Program-made: the position numbers and the translations under genes | NCBI GenBank assembly: GCA_002706765.1 | Contig: PAJV01000076.1 | Span: 310,001-374,000 of the forward strand | Direction: 5' to 3' | DNA length: 64,000 nucleotides | DNA from: Gimesia sp. | GTDB lineage: Bacteria > Planctomycetota > Planctomycetia > Planctomycetales > Planctomycetaceae | The notes under the pieces: generated by a model | Told to the model about the DNA's origin: nothing | Database searches by the model: none | The model's input: the letters and a program-made list of their open reading frames with translations, nothing else | In this document: positions 37,205 to 44,699 of the stretch, piece by piece | How positions within the stretch are numbered: position 1 is the first letter of the stretch | Layout of the letters: every line of letters begins with the position of its first letter

Positions 37205-37606
37205 ATGCGCTTTTCTATATGCTCTTTGATTCTGACTCAGCTCTTCGTCGCTGCCTCTTATGGTCAGGAACAGACACCTCTGCAGATCAGCTCTGATCAC
37301 TTCTCGGCAGACACACAGAAAAACTCGATCAACATTACAAAAATGCCGTCAACGGATGCTTCAGGCCCGGCGTATCAGCGGATGTCTGTCAGTCAGAAAC
37401 TGATTCAGCAAAGAGCGTTTCTACAGGCGCAACAGCGAATGCAGCGTATCAGCGACCGGAAAGCAATGGGAATTACTCCAGGCAGACCGACCATTTATGT
37501 GAATGCGACTCCTCTGCCAACCTACTCTCAAATCATGCAGCAGTCAGCCTGGTATAATTACAATCCGTATCAATTCAATGGCTACTGGTATGGACCCGAA
37601 TACTAG
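37205..37606 (+). CDS. small secreted protein of unknown function
   Basis: Unrecognised 133-residue protein with a signal peptide (MRFSICSLILTQLFVAASYG, cleavage before QEQ). The mature part is polar, with a Gln-rich helical centre (QKLIQQRAFLQAQQRMQRI) and an aromatic, Tyr/Asn/Gln-rich C-terminus (SAWYNYNPYQFNGYWYGPEY). AGAGAGAGGC precedes the ATG. Its stop codon TAG is supplied by the first bases of a dispersed repeat (37603-37691). Confidence 0.65.
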   Translation: MRFSICSLILTQLFVAASYGQEQTPLQISSDHFSADTQKNSINITKMPSTDASGPAYQRMSVSQKLIQQRAFLQAQQRMQRISDRKAMGITPGRPTIYVNATPLPTYSQIMQQSAWYNYNPYQFNGYWYGPEY

Positions 37607-37691
37607 AGCGCATCACATTTAACCATAGCGTCTCTCAATCTATTATACTCGCTCCAAATGGGCCTGGAGACGCTACAGTAAAACTGGACAC
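37603..37691 (+). repeat. stop-codon-overlapping dispersed repeat, copy A
   Basis: About 89 bp beginning CTAGAGCGCATCACA, where TAG is the stop codon of the gene at 37205. It contains inverted arms ATAGCGTCTC and GAGACGCTA separated by about 33 nt and ends with ACAGTAAAACTGGA. It matches copy C (50468-50556, opposite strand) over its whole length with roughly ten differences, and copy B (41888-41965) at both ends. On the opposite strand it carries TATAAT. Confidence 0.85.
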
Positions 37692-37720
37692 AGTCTAAGA
37701 TTTGATCGACCGGGGTGAAT

Positions 37721-38053
37721 TCACTCTTTTGCAGGAAGTGACTGTGCAAACTTCACTGCGCGATTGATCCAGTATTTGAGATCTTCTGAACTTCCATAAC
37801 CCGCCTGCTCAACATAGATCATGCTTTTGAGCGGCTTGCCTGTGAAATCCATTTCGCGCGTGTCAGGTTCTTGCAGCGCTTTTTGCGCACCCTGCTCTCC
37901 CAGTCTCAACATCAGACGATTCTGCGTGACGCCACAGCACATGTTCCCGTGCAGCATAAAGCAGATCCCGCCAAACATGTTCCGTTCTGAATAGCCTGTG
38001 AGGCGTTTCAGCAGCAGGCGAACTCTTTGTGCCAGATCTTCATCGTACGGCAT
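37721..38053 (-). CDS. TfoX N-terminal domain protein
   Basis: 110-residue protein consisting only of the TfoX/Sxy N-terminal domain, recognisable by RNMFGGICFMLHGNMCCGV and the DFTGKPLKSMIYV strand. Sxy/TfoX controls competence in gamma-proteobacteria, but stand-alone N-domains are widespread and of unknown role. GGAG lies six bases before the ATG. It converges with the small secreted-protein gene and copy A of the repeat. Confidence 0.85.
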   Translation of the reverse strand: MPYDEDLAQRVRLLLKRLTGYSERNMFGGICFMLHGNMCCGVTQNRLMLRLGEQGAQKALQEPDTREMDFTGKPLKSMIYVEQAGYGSSEDLKYWINRAVKFAQSLPAKE

Positions 38054-38188
38054 TTAAATCTCCATGCTGGAATTTATTCTCAGCGCCTTTCTTTTTTACA
38101 AAAAACTGAACAAACTGGAAGTGATCAGGGTTTTGATACAGGAAAGTGTATCTGTTTCTTCAGAGAATGTGAAAGTCAGGGATCTGGA

Positions 38189-39103
38189 ATGTTTTGGATT
38201 CGAATTCTGTTATTGGTCTGTTTTATGGAGACGGGGTCTTTCATTCAAACGGTGGCCGCTCAGAATGAGAGAGTTGAAGACAAAACGGTAACGCAACCGG
38301 TTCCCTTTCATTCCATGAGTCTTTCCGGGCTGGATAATGTTTTTCAGATCGACCGGCAGTTTTATTCAGGGAGTGGGCCGCATGAGGAACAAAGTTTCCA
38401 GGCGCTCAAAAAGCTGGGAATTAAAACGATCGTCAGTGTGGACGGGACGACCCCTGATCTGGAACAGGCTCGAAAAGCGGGAATGAAATATATTCATATC
38501 CCGATTGGCTACGACGGCGTTTCCGAGCATGCCGGACTCGCTTTTGCGCGTGTTGCACGGGATCTGAAGGGCCCCGTTTATATCCACTGTCATCATGGCA
38601 AACATCGTGGTCCGACGGCAGCAGCTGTGGTCGGACTGTGTCGGGGCAGCCTGGATCAGAAAAGTGCCCTGCAGTTTCTGGCACAGGCAGGAACAAGCAA
38701 GGATTACTCCGGGCTCTGGAAAGATGTGAAACGCTTTCAAGTTCCCGATTCTAAAACCATTCTGCCTGAACTGGTGGAATCAGCAAAAGTGCCTCCCATG
38801 GTGGCCGCCATGGCGCAAATCAGCCATGATTTTGAGATGTCGGATAAGCTACAGCAGAACAAGCCAGGGGATCACAGGGAAAGACTGCGGGTATTGGTCC
38901 TGCTGCGCGAAGAATTACGTGAAACCGCTCGTAAATACTCTGATGATTATGATGAAATGTTCAAACAGTGGCTGAAAGAATCGGAACAGCAGGTAAAGGT
39001 ACTGGAAGTCGCCGTTCAGCAGGGAAATCAGCAGATGTTTACAGCTGGCATGAAAAACCTGAAGTCTCAGTGCAAACGCTGTCACCAGGCTTATCGGGAC
39101 TGA
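38189..39103 (+). CDS. exported tyrosine/dual-specificity phosphatase with C-terminal cytochrome c-like motif
   Basis: 304-residue protein with two unusual halves. After a signal peptide (MFWIRILLLVCFMETGSFIQTVAA) comes a dual-specificity-like phosphatase domain: Asp/Thr loop VSVDGTTPDLEQARKAG, then the P-loop H-C134-HHGKH-R140-G (CX5R). The last 110 residues are a helical bundle ending C295-KRC-H299-QAYRD, the CXXCH haem attachment site placed at the C-terminus exactly as in cytochrome c'/c556 proteins. The joining of both in one exported protein is rare to my knowledge. The start at 38189 is supported by CAGGGA; the frame is open 54 codons further upstream without homology-like sequence. 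Confidence 0.85.
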   Translation: MFWIRILLLVCFMETGSFIQTVAAQNERVEDKTVTQPVPFHSMSLSGLDNVFQIDRQFYSGSGPHEEQSFQALKKLGIKTIVSVDGTTPDLEQARKAGMKYIHIPIGYDGVSEHAGLAFARVARDLKGPVYIHCHHGKHRGPTAAAVVGLCRGSLDQKSALQFLAQAGTSKDYSGLWKDVKRFQVPDSKTILPELVESAKVPPMVAAMAQISHDFEMSDKLQQNKPGDHRERLRVLVLLREELRETARKYSDDYDEMFKQWLKESEQQVKVLEVAVQQGNQQMFTAGMKNLKSQCKRCHQAYRD

Positions 39104-39119
39104 ACTCTCTCTTGTTCGT

Positions 39120-39287
39120 TTACTCGGTTTCTTTCCAGATGAGTTCTACTCGCAGGCCTTTATTTTCTTCTGTAGGCGTATTCAGCTTTATTTCAAAATC
39201 ATTTTTATTCCTACCCACATGCGCCAATGCACGTAGCGCAAACTGAAACCTTGATTCTGCTTTCGCCTGAATACGCATGCATCCCAT
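39120..39287 (-). CDS. possible 55-residue unknown protein
   Basis: Doubtful small gene. From ATG 39287, with AGGGG eight bases upstream, the minus strand encodes a basic helical part (ESRFQFALRALAHVGRN) and a strand-like part (DFEIKLNTPTEENKGLRVELIW). Composition is protein-like and the RBS is good, but no family is recognised. It converges with the phosphatase gene, with 16 bp between stops. Confidence 0.4.
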   Translation of the reverse strand: MGCMRIQAKAESRFQFALRALAHVGRNKNDFEIKLNTPTEENKGLRVELIWKETE

Positions 39288-39404
39288 AATGAACCCCTGT
39301 TCGATGTTTGAGAGAATTAGCAGGAAAAACAGCATAATAGGTAATCAGTAGTTGAGAATCGTAACAGAGTCTGGTGATAATGCACTCTCATTTATATCTA
39401 TTTT

Positions 39405-40556
39405 ATGGGCAGGGCTATGCGAATTATTTCTACAGTATTTTGGTCGGGTGTAGTGTTGGCAGTCTGCTGTTTCGGCAGAAGCGAAGCCGAGGAAAAAGTC
39501 AGCAGAAAGCGTTCTGAGCCCTCCGCTATCAACTCTTCGTGGGATGATCTGCTGGAAGGAATTGATACCCCCGAGGATTGGGTGGCGCATAAAAAGACGC
39601 TCAGGAAACGTTATCTTGAACTGATTCGTGACCAGTTCAAGCCGGAAAAACCTGATCTGCAGATACAGTTCCATGATACGGTGATTGTGGATGGGATCTA
39701 CCGCCGCCAGTTGATCAGCTATCAGGTGGAAAACGACGAACGGGCCCATGCATATGTCGGAGTCCCCTTGTATTTAAGAGGCCCGGCACCCGGGGTCGTT
39801 GCATTACATGGTACTTATAAACAGGGAAAAGAACGGGCAGCCGGCCTGGTTGAGAACCCGGACAAAGCGTATCTGGATCATTTATGTCGGCGAGGGTATG
39901 TGGTAATTGCTCCCGACCATTTTGTTGCCGGGCACCGTATACCCGAGGCAGGACCTTACGATACCGAGGCCTTTTACAAAAAGCATCCCGAGTGGACCGC
40001 CGTGGGAAAATTTACTTACGAGCACTCGATCGCCATCGATGTACTGCAGACGATGAAAGAAGTGAACCCTGAGAAAATCGGTGTGATCGGACACTCTTTA
40101 GGGGGGCATGGTTCGATGTTTCTCGCTGCTTACGATGATCGAATCCAGGCAGCAGCCGGTAACTGCAGTGCTTCTTTTTTCCGCCAGAATTCTAAAGTAG
40201 AAGCATGGTCTCGAGATCGCTGGTATGTCTATTTTAAACACATCCGCCCTGACCTGCTGAACGGGGATCTGCCACCGATTGATTTTCATGAGATCATGGC
40301 ATTGATCGCGCCCCGGGCATTTCTGGACCTGTCAGGACTGAACGATGGAGATCCACTGACCCAGCGGCAGCGCGTGTTGATGTTACTCAAGGTTATGGAT
40401 GTGTATGAGCTGGAACAAGCTCCGCAGAATTTCGCATTTTTTGTGCATGGGAAAGGTCATTCGGTAGCTCATGAATCGCGGGAGTTGATGTATGGCTGGC
40501 TGGATACTCACCTGAAACCCTCTACAGCGACAAAAACAAAACTGGTGAAACCCTGA
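39405..40556 (+). CDS. exported alpha/beta hydrolase (acetyl-xylan-esterase/dienelactone-hydrolase-like)
   Basis: 383-residue serine hydrolase with a signal peptide (RIISTVFWSGVVLAVCCFGRSEA). The nucleophile is Ser231 in GHSLGGHGS; the acid is likely in LSGLNDGDPL and the His in VHGKGHSVAHE near the C-terminus. The oxyanion region is VVALHGTYKQGKERAAG. Relatives include planctomycete esterases acting on acylated polysaccharides or ester plastics; the substrate here is unknown. Two starts are possible: ATG 39405, without RBS, and ATG 39417, with GGCAGGG immediately before it. The sixA-like gene follows after 21 bp on the same strand. Confidence 0.88.
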   Translation: MGRAMRIISTVFWSGVVLAVCCFGRSEAEEKVSRKRSEPSAINSSWDDLLEGIDTPEDWVAHKKTLRKRYLELIRDQFKPEKPDLQIQFHDTVIVDGIYRRQLISYQVENDERAHAYVGVPLYLRGPAPGVVALHGTYKQGKERAAGLVENPDKAYLDHLCRRGYVVIAPDHFVAGHRIPEAGPYDTEAFYKKHPEWTAVGKFTYEHSIAIDVLQTMKEVNPEKIGVIGHSLGGHGSMFLAAYDDRIQAAAGNCSASFFRQNSKVEAWSRDRWYVYFKHIRPDLLNGDLPPIDFHEIMALIAPRAFLDLSGLNDGDPLTQRQRVLMLLKVMDVYELEQAPQNFAFFVHGKGHSVAHESRELMYGWLDTHLKPSTATKTKLVKP

Positions 40557-40577
40557 AAATTAGGAAAGCAAAATTAG

Positions 40578-41054
40578 ATGGAACTGATTATAATCAGGCA
40601 TGGCAAAGCGGAACATGCCGGTGTGGTACCTGGAGGAGATTCTGCCAGACCGTTAACGGAACATGGCAGTTATCAATTTCGAAAAGTGGCTCAATGGATG
40701 GTCGAACACCAGAGTTGTCCCGACTTGATTCTGCACAGTCCGCTGGTACGAACCACTCAGACGGCACAAATCCTGAAGCAAGAAGCGGAATTGAATGACG
40801 ATTTCTGTCAGCCCCGGAACTGGCTCGGTTTTGGATTGGATCTGGAACAGTTGCTCTCATCCATCAGTAAGACTGCGTATGAACGGGTCGCAGTCGTTGC
40901 ACACATGCCTGATGTTGCGCGGTGTACTTCAGAACTGATTGGGGGTGGTTACATCACCTTCAAGCCTGGTAATGCCGCATGCATTCAGTTTGAATCAGTC
41001 ATCAGATCAGGTCAGGGAAGCTTGAAATGGCATCTGAGTGCACCCCTGTTTTAG
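40578..41054 (+). CDS. SixA-like histidine phosphatase
   Basis: 158-residue histidine-phosphatase (phosphoglycerate mutase-like) protein. The catalytic motif is LIIIRHGKAEHAG with His8, and the second catalytic His is in VVAHMPDVAR. Length and motif order match SixA, which removes phosphate from phospho-histidine of the Hpt domain of ArcB in E. coli; no ArcB-like partner is in the window, so the role is family-based only. It lies 21 bp after the esterase gene and is probably cotranscribed. Confidence 0.9.
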   Translation: MELIIIRHGKAEHAGVVPGGDSARPLTEHGSYQFRKVAQWMVEHQSCPDLILHSPLVRTTQTAQILKQEAELNDDFCQPRNWLGFGLDLEQLLSSISKTAYERVAVVAHMPDVARCTSELIGGGYITFKPGNAACIQFESVIRSGQGSLKWHLSAPLF

Positions 41055-41120
41055 CGCGCTGCCCGGAGCGTCAATAGAAATTCGTGCTGTAACGAGCTCT
41101 GATCGTGCAGCTAATACGAA

Positions 41121-41792
41121 TTAAGAATGTTGCTTTGAGAACAGTTCCAGCACACGCGCATCAGTCAGGCTGTCGGCAATGAACTGAGCCGAACTGAAGT
41201 CCCCGTAGTTACTGTATTCGTGTGGAATCGAAACAACATAAGCGCCTGAGCCGACTCCCGACTTCGTACCTGTTTCACTGTCTTCCAGAACGAGCATCCG
41301 TTGTGGAGGGACGCTCATTTTTTCTGCAGCGGTCAAATAGATTTCCGGATGCGGTTTACCATGTGTGACATCTTCTGCAGTCAGGCTGATGGGGAAACGA
41401 TGGATGAGGTCGAATTGCACGAGCAGAGTATCCAGGTAAGCCCGTGGAGAAGACGTTGCGACACATTTGGGAATCCCCAGTTCTTCCAGATAATCCAGCA
41501 GTTCGAACAACCCTTTCATGGGCTTGAGGTGATCCTGTAGAAGCGACTGGAAGATATCCTGACTTTCCAGCCAGAGTTCGTGGGGATCCTCTGGTTTATC
41601 CAGATGGCTGGAGAGATGTTCAAATCCTTCCATCGCCCGCCGCCCCATCATGCCCCGCAGGATATCGGGCGTCATCGATTTTCCACGGCGTTGCAGGAGT
41701 GCATCGCCTGATAGAAAAAAAACGTGTTCGGTATTAAACATTAATCCATCCAGATCAAAGGCGACTGCCTGGATGGGAAGCTGGTCTGACAT
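41121..41792 (-). CDS. HAD-family hydrolase (beta-phosphoglucomutase/phosphoglycolate-phosphatase-like)
   Basis: 223-residue subfamily I HAD phosphatase. Nucleophile and acid are Asp13 and Asp15 in AFDLDGLMFNTE; motif II is CVATSSPRAY, the motif III Lys is in HGKPHPEIY, and motif IV is LVLEDSETGTKSG. A helical C1 cap lies between motifs I and II. The start at 41792 is supported by AAAGAG nine bases upstream; the frame is open much further (to 42095) but that part overlaps the end of glcF and is not HAD-like. It lies downstream of glcDEF on the same strand, so a phosphoglycolate phosphatase role would make sense; this is inference. Repeat copy B lies between. Confidence 0.87.
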   Translation of the reverse strand: MSDQLPIQAVAFDLDGLMFNTEHVFFLSGDALLQRRGKSMTPDILRGMMGRRAMEGFEHLSSHLDKPEDPHELWLESQDIFQSLLQDHLKPMKGLFELLDYLEELGIPKCVATSSPRAYLDTLLVQFDLIHRFPISLTAEDVTHGKPHPEIYLTAAEKMSVPPQRMLVLEDSETGTKSGVGSGAYVVSIPHEYSNYGDFSSAQFIADSLTDARVLELFSKQHS

Positions 41793-41887
41793 GAGTAAAC
41801 TCTTTTTTTGTAAAATAGAAACTGGTGAAGCGACTCTCTGATGTAGATTAGTCGTTCTTTCCAGCAGGTTCAATCGAATGGCCTGGA

Positions 41888-41965
41888 CTGCCTCCCGTTT
41901 TGCTGTAGCGTCTCCCAGACCATCGGGACCTGGTGTATAATCGATTGTGATGTGATGCGCTCTAG
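41888..41965 (-). repeat. stop-codon-overlapping dispersed repeat, copy B (diverged)
   Basis: Read on the minus strand it begins CTAGAGCGCATCACA, where TAG is the stop codon of glcF, and later has GATTATAC and GGGAGACGCTACAGCAAAAC, matching copies A and C. It lacks the segment with the left inverted arm (TTAACCATAGCGTCTCTC), so the long hairpin cannot form. Confidence 0.7.
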
Positions 41966-43323
41966 AATGCAGGTTTCTGTCCTCGATAGCTGAGATCCAG
42001 CAGCTCCATGGGATGCGCGACCCAGAGTGGCTGATGAGACTGGCGGAGTTTGGAATCAATCTGCAATGTGCAGCCAACATTCCCGCTGATGACAATTTGT
42101 GCTCCCGTGTCCAGAATATTTTTCAGTTTGCGTTTTCCCAGTTGATCCGCCATTTCCGGCTGTGTCAGATTGTAGCTGCCAGCGGCACCACAGCAGATGG
42201 TCGATTCATTCAGGGGAATCAGGTTGAGCCCGGGAATCAGTTCCAGCAGTTTGCGTGGTTGATTTTGAACTTTCTGGGCGTGAACCAGGTGACAGGCATC
42301 ATGGTATGTCGCGGAATGGGGGATTTCCCCCTGGGGAGCAATCGGCCCCAGTTCAAACAGAAACTCAGAGACATCCTTGAACTTTGACGCCAGTTGTTTC
42401 AACTGCTCTTTGTGTTCTGCGGAGACGCCCTCAATTTCTTCTGCGATGTGGCCATAATCTTTCAGCATGGCACCACAGCCGGCGACATTGACGATGATGG
42501 CATCGATGTCATCAAGTTCAAAAGCAGCCAGATTCTTTAATGCGAACTCCAGGGCAGCCTGGTCGGCACCGCTGTGATAGTGAATGGCGCCACAGCAGGC
42601 CTGCGTTTTGGGAATCACGACTTCGCAGCCATTGGCCTGCAGGACGCGAACCGTGGCTCGATTTACATGGCTGTACATCGCTTCCGAAACACAGCCTGTA
42701 AAAAAGGCAACGCGCGCCCGCTGGGTTCCCTGGGCGGGCAGAACTTCCGGCAGATCCGGTTCGGCCGGCTTGAGACGTGGCAGCAGATCATTCATGCGTT
42801 TCAGTTTATCCGGCAGCAGACTGGTCAGTTTCAACGCATTCATGAGTTTGTCGATTCGCAGAGTCTGCATGACCCGCGCCGGCACTAATGTCATCCGAAT
42901 CCGACTGGGATAGGGAAACAGCCGGTAGAGAATCCAGCGGTGGAACCAGTCCTGTTGGGAGCTTTTACCCTGGCGGGCATCCATTTTCTGAATGTCGACG
43001 CGGAATGGCTCAATCAGGCGACCATATTGTACCCCGGAGGGACAGGCTGTTTCACAACTGCGACAGTCCAGGCAGAGATCCAGGTGACCGCGCACAGCAT
43101 CAGAGAGTTCTACCCGCTGGTCGACCACCGCCCGCATCAGATAAATACGCCCACGAGGGCTGTCGTTCTCATTTCCCGTTTCCAGGTAAGTGGGACAGGC
43201 GGCAGTACACAAGCCGCAATGAATACAGTCCAGAAATTTCTCGTAAGGGATCTGAGAGCCGGGAATTTCTTTCGGATCTTTCGTGATGTCTACGGGATGA
43301 GAGCTAGAACTTCCAGGTTTCAT
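41962..43323 (-). CDS. glcF: glycolate oxidase iron-sulfur subunit
   Basis: 453-residue subunit that passes electrons from the FAD subunits of glycolate dehydrogenase to the quinone pool. Two 4Fe-4S clusters are bound by C33-IHC-GLC-TAAC43-P and C84-LDC-RSC-ETAC94-P. Two cysteine-rich CCG domains follow (FFTGCVSEAMY...QACCGAIHYHSG and YHDACHLVH...STICCGAAGSY), as in GlcF and heterodisulfide reductase-type subunits. It is the last gene of a glcD-glcE-glcF operon with 55 bp to glcE. Its TAG stop is the first element of repeat copy B. Confidence 0.95.
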   Translation of the reverse strand: MKPGSSSSHPVDITKDPKEIPGSQIPYEKFLDCIHCGLCTAACPTYLETGNENDSPRGRIYLMRAVVDQRVELSDAVRGHLDLCLDCRSCETACPSGVQYGRLIEPFRVDIQKMDARQGKSSQQDWFHRWILYRLFPYPSRIRMTLVPARVMQTLRIDKLMNALKLTSLLPDKLKRMNDLLPRLKPAEPDLPEVLPAQGTQRARVAFFTGCVSEAMYSHVNRATVRVLQANGCEVVIPKTQACCGAIHYHSGADQAALEFALKNLAAFELDDIDAIIVNVAGCGAMLKDYGHIAEEIEGVSAEHKEQLKQLASKFKDVSEFLFELGPIAPQGEIPHSATYHDACHLVHAQKVQNQPRKLLELIPGLNLIPLNESTICCGAAGSYNLTQPEMADQLGKRKLKNILDTGAQIVISGNVGCTLQIDSKLRQSHQPLWVAHPMELLDLSYRGQKPAF

Positions 43324-43378
43324 ATATTAACTCGTATGCGAGATGCAGTTAGTCGAAGAGATTGCGTTGAGTACGATT

Positions 43379-44629
43379 TTAAATTTCAACCAGTTCATTA
43401 AACCGTTGTGAATTCAGCAGGTGCTCAGGATCTAAAGCGTTTTTAAATTGTTTCATCAGATCCCAGCCTGCAGGGGGAGAACAGAACAGAGGCAGTGAAT
43501 CAGACCAGTCTGACTCACACTGATAGATGTTCAAATACCCTGTTTTCGGATCAATGGTCGTTTTCAGCTGGTTGAATATCTGCTGGACATCATCCAGGGA
43601 ACTGGCAGAATCCGGTAAATGCCCGAAAACAATTCCATCCGCTGCATGTGCCTGCACTGCGATATTCAGCTGAGTGGCTGTTTCAATAAATTTCATCATC
43701 TGCGAAGGGAGCAGAATGGCTTTGATCGTCACCGGGTCGTCGGAAGAGGTCTGATATTCAGTAAAGGCATCATACAGCCTGGTCGCCTCCTCGTTTTCCA
43801 CGGTCTGGACATGGAGGGGGGAGAACTGATTCCATTCCGAGGCGATCTTGTCAGTCTGCCAGCGGACCTCGTTTTCAGGTCCTTCGTAACAGACGCACAA
43901 AGTATGATGGTCCGCAGGCAGTTCCAGACGCGCTTCTGCAGCAATCTGACTGGCTGCTTTTGCGTTACAGTATTCCACCGCAATCGGCCGTGTGCCCGAA
44001 GTCACGACTGCTTCCAGCGCCTGATCGATCGTCTGACAGGAATCGAACTGAAACCAGACCATGGACATCGACTGTGGTTTCGGTCTGAGGTTCAGCGAGA
44101 CCTGGCTGATTACCGCCAGTGTGCCCAGTGATCCTACCAGCATTTTCCCCAGGTCGTAACCAGCGACGTTTTTCACTACACGACCACCGGATTTAAACAG
44201 ATTTCCCATGCCGTCGATGGCAGAAATCCCAATGACATAATCACGAATCGTCCCATAGGAAAATCGTTTTGGACCATTAATATTGGTAGCGATCACACCC
44301 CCAATGGTTGCCCTGTTCGACTGGGGAACATCCAGGGGAAGCCTCTGTCCCTCCGCGGAGACAATTTTGATCAATTCGTCGATGCGCATGCCGGCTTCGA
44401 CGGTAATGGTCAGGTCACGTATCGGGTAGTCGACTACCCGGTTGAGTTGTGAGGTACAGAGCTGAATTCCAGTCTGGCTGGCAGGACAGCAGACAGCCAG
44501 TGAAGTTCGTCCCCCGACTGGAAACAGCTGTCTGTGGTCAACTGCAGCATTTTCTGTCATGAAACGGCTTAATTCCGTTTGAGAAGCGGGAACAAATTCT
44601 TCCTGCGAGCCGGAGGAGAGAGGAGACAT
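43379..44629 (-). CDS. glcE: glycolate oxidase FAD-binding subunit
   Basis: 416-residue FAD-linked subunit of glycolate oxidase. The PCMH-type FAD site shows GGRTSLAVCC, the pyrophosphate-binding LPLDVPQSNRATIGGVIATNINGPKRFSYGTIRD and SGGRVVKNVAGYDLGKMLVGSLGTLAVI; all match GlcE, which is a shortened relative of GlcD. The start at 44629 lies 70 bp after the glcD stop, with GAAAGA upstream; the frame is open 73 codons further into glcD but without homology-like sequence. Middle gene of glcDEF. Confidence 0.93.
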   Translation of the reverse strand: MSPLSSGSQEEFVPASQTELSRFMTENAAVDHRQLFPVGGRTSLAVCCPASQTGIQLCTSQLNRVVDYPIRDLTITVEAGMRIDELIKIVSAEGQRLPLDVPQSNRATIGGVIATNINGPKRFSYGTIRDYVIGISAIDGMGNLFKSGGRVVKNVAGYDLGKMLVGSLGTLAVISQVSLNLRPKPQSMSMVWFQFDSCQTIDQALEAVVTSGTRPIAVEYCNAKAASQIAAEARLELPADHHTLCVCYEGPENEVRWQTDKIASEWNQFSPLHVQTVENEEATRLYDAFTEYQTSSDDPVTIKAILLPSQMMKFIETATQLNIAVQAHAADGIVFGHLPDSASSLDDVQQIFNQLKTTIDPKTGYLNIYQCESDWSDSLPLFCSPPAGWDLMKQFKNALDPEHLLNSQRFNELVEI

Positions 44630-44699
44630 GGTTTTTCTTTCAGGAGCCTTATTGAATAATGGGATTGCTGTTGAATTGTGTGGTCGGGTCGTTCCAGCA

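Noticed and set aside
41793-42095. N-terminal extension of the HAD hydrolase frame
   Set aside because: It covers the repeat and overlaps the end of glcF in another frame; HAD motif I and an RBS point to the start at 41792.
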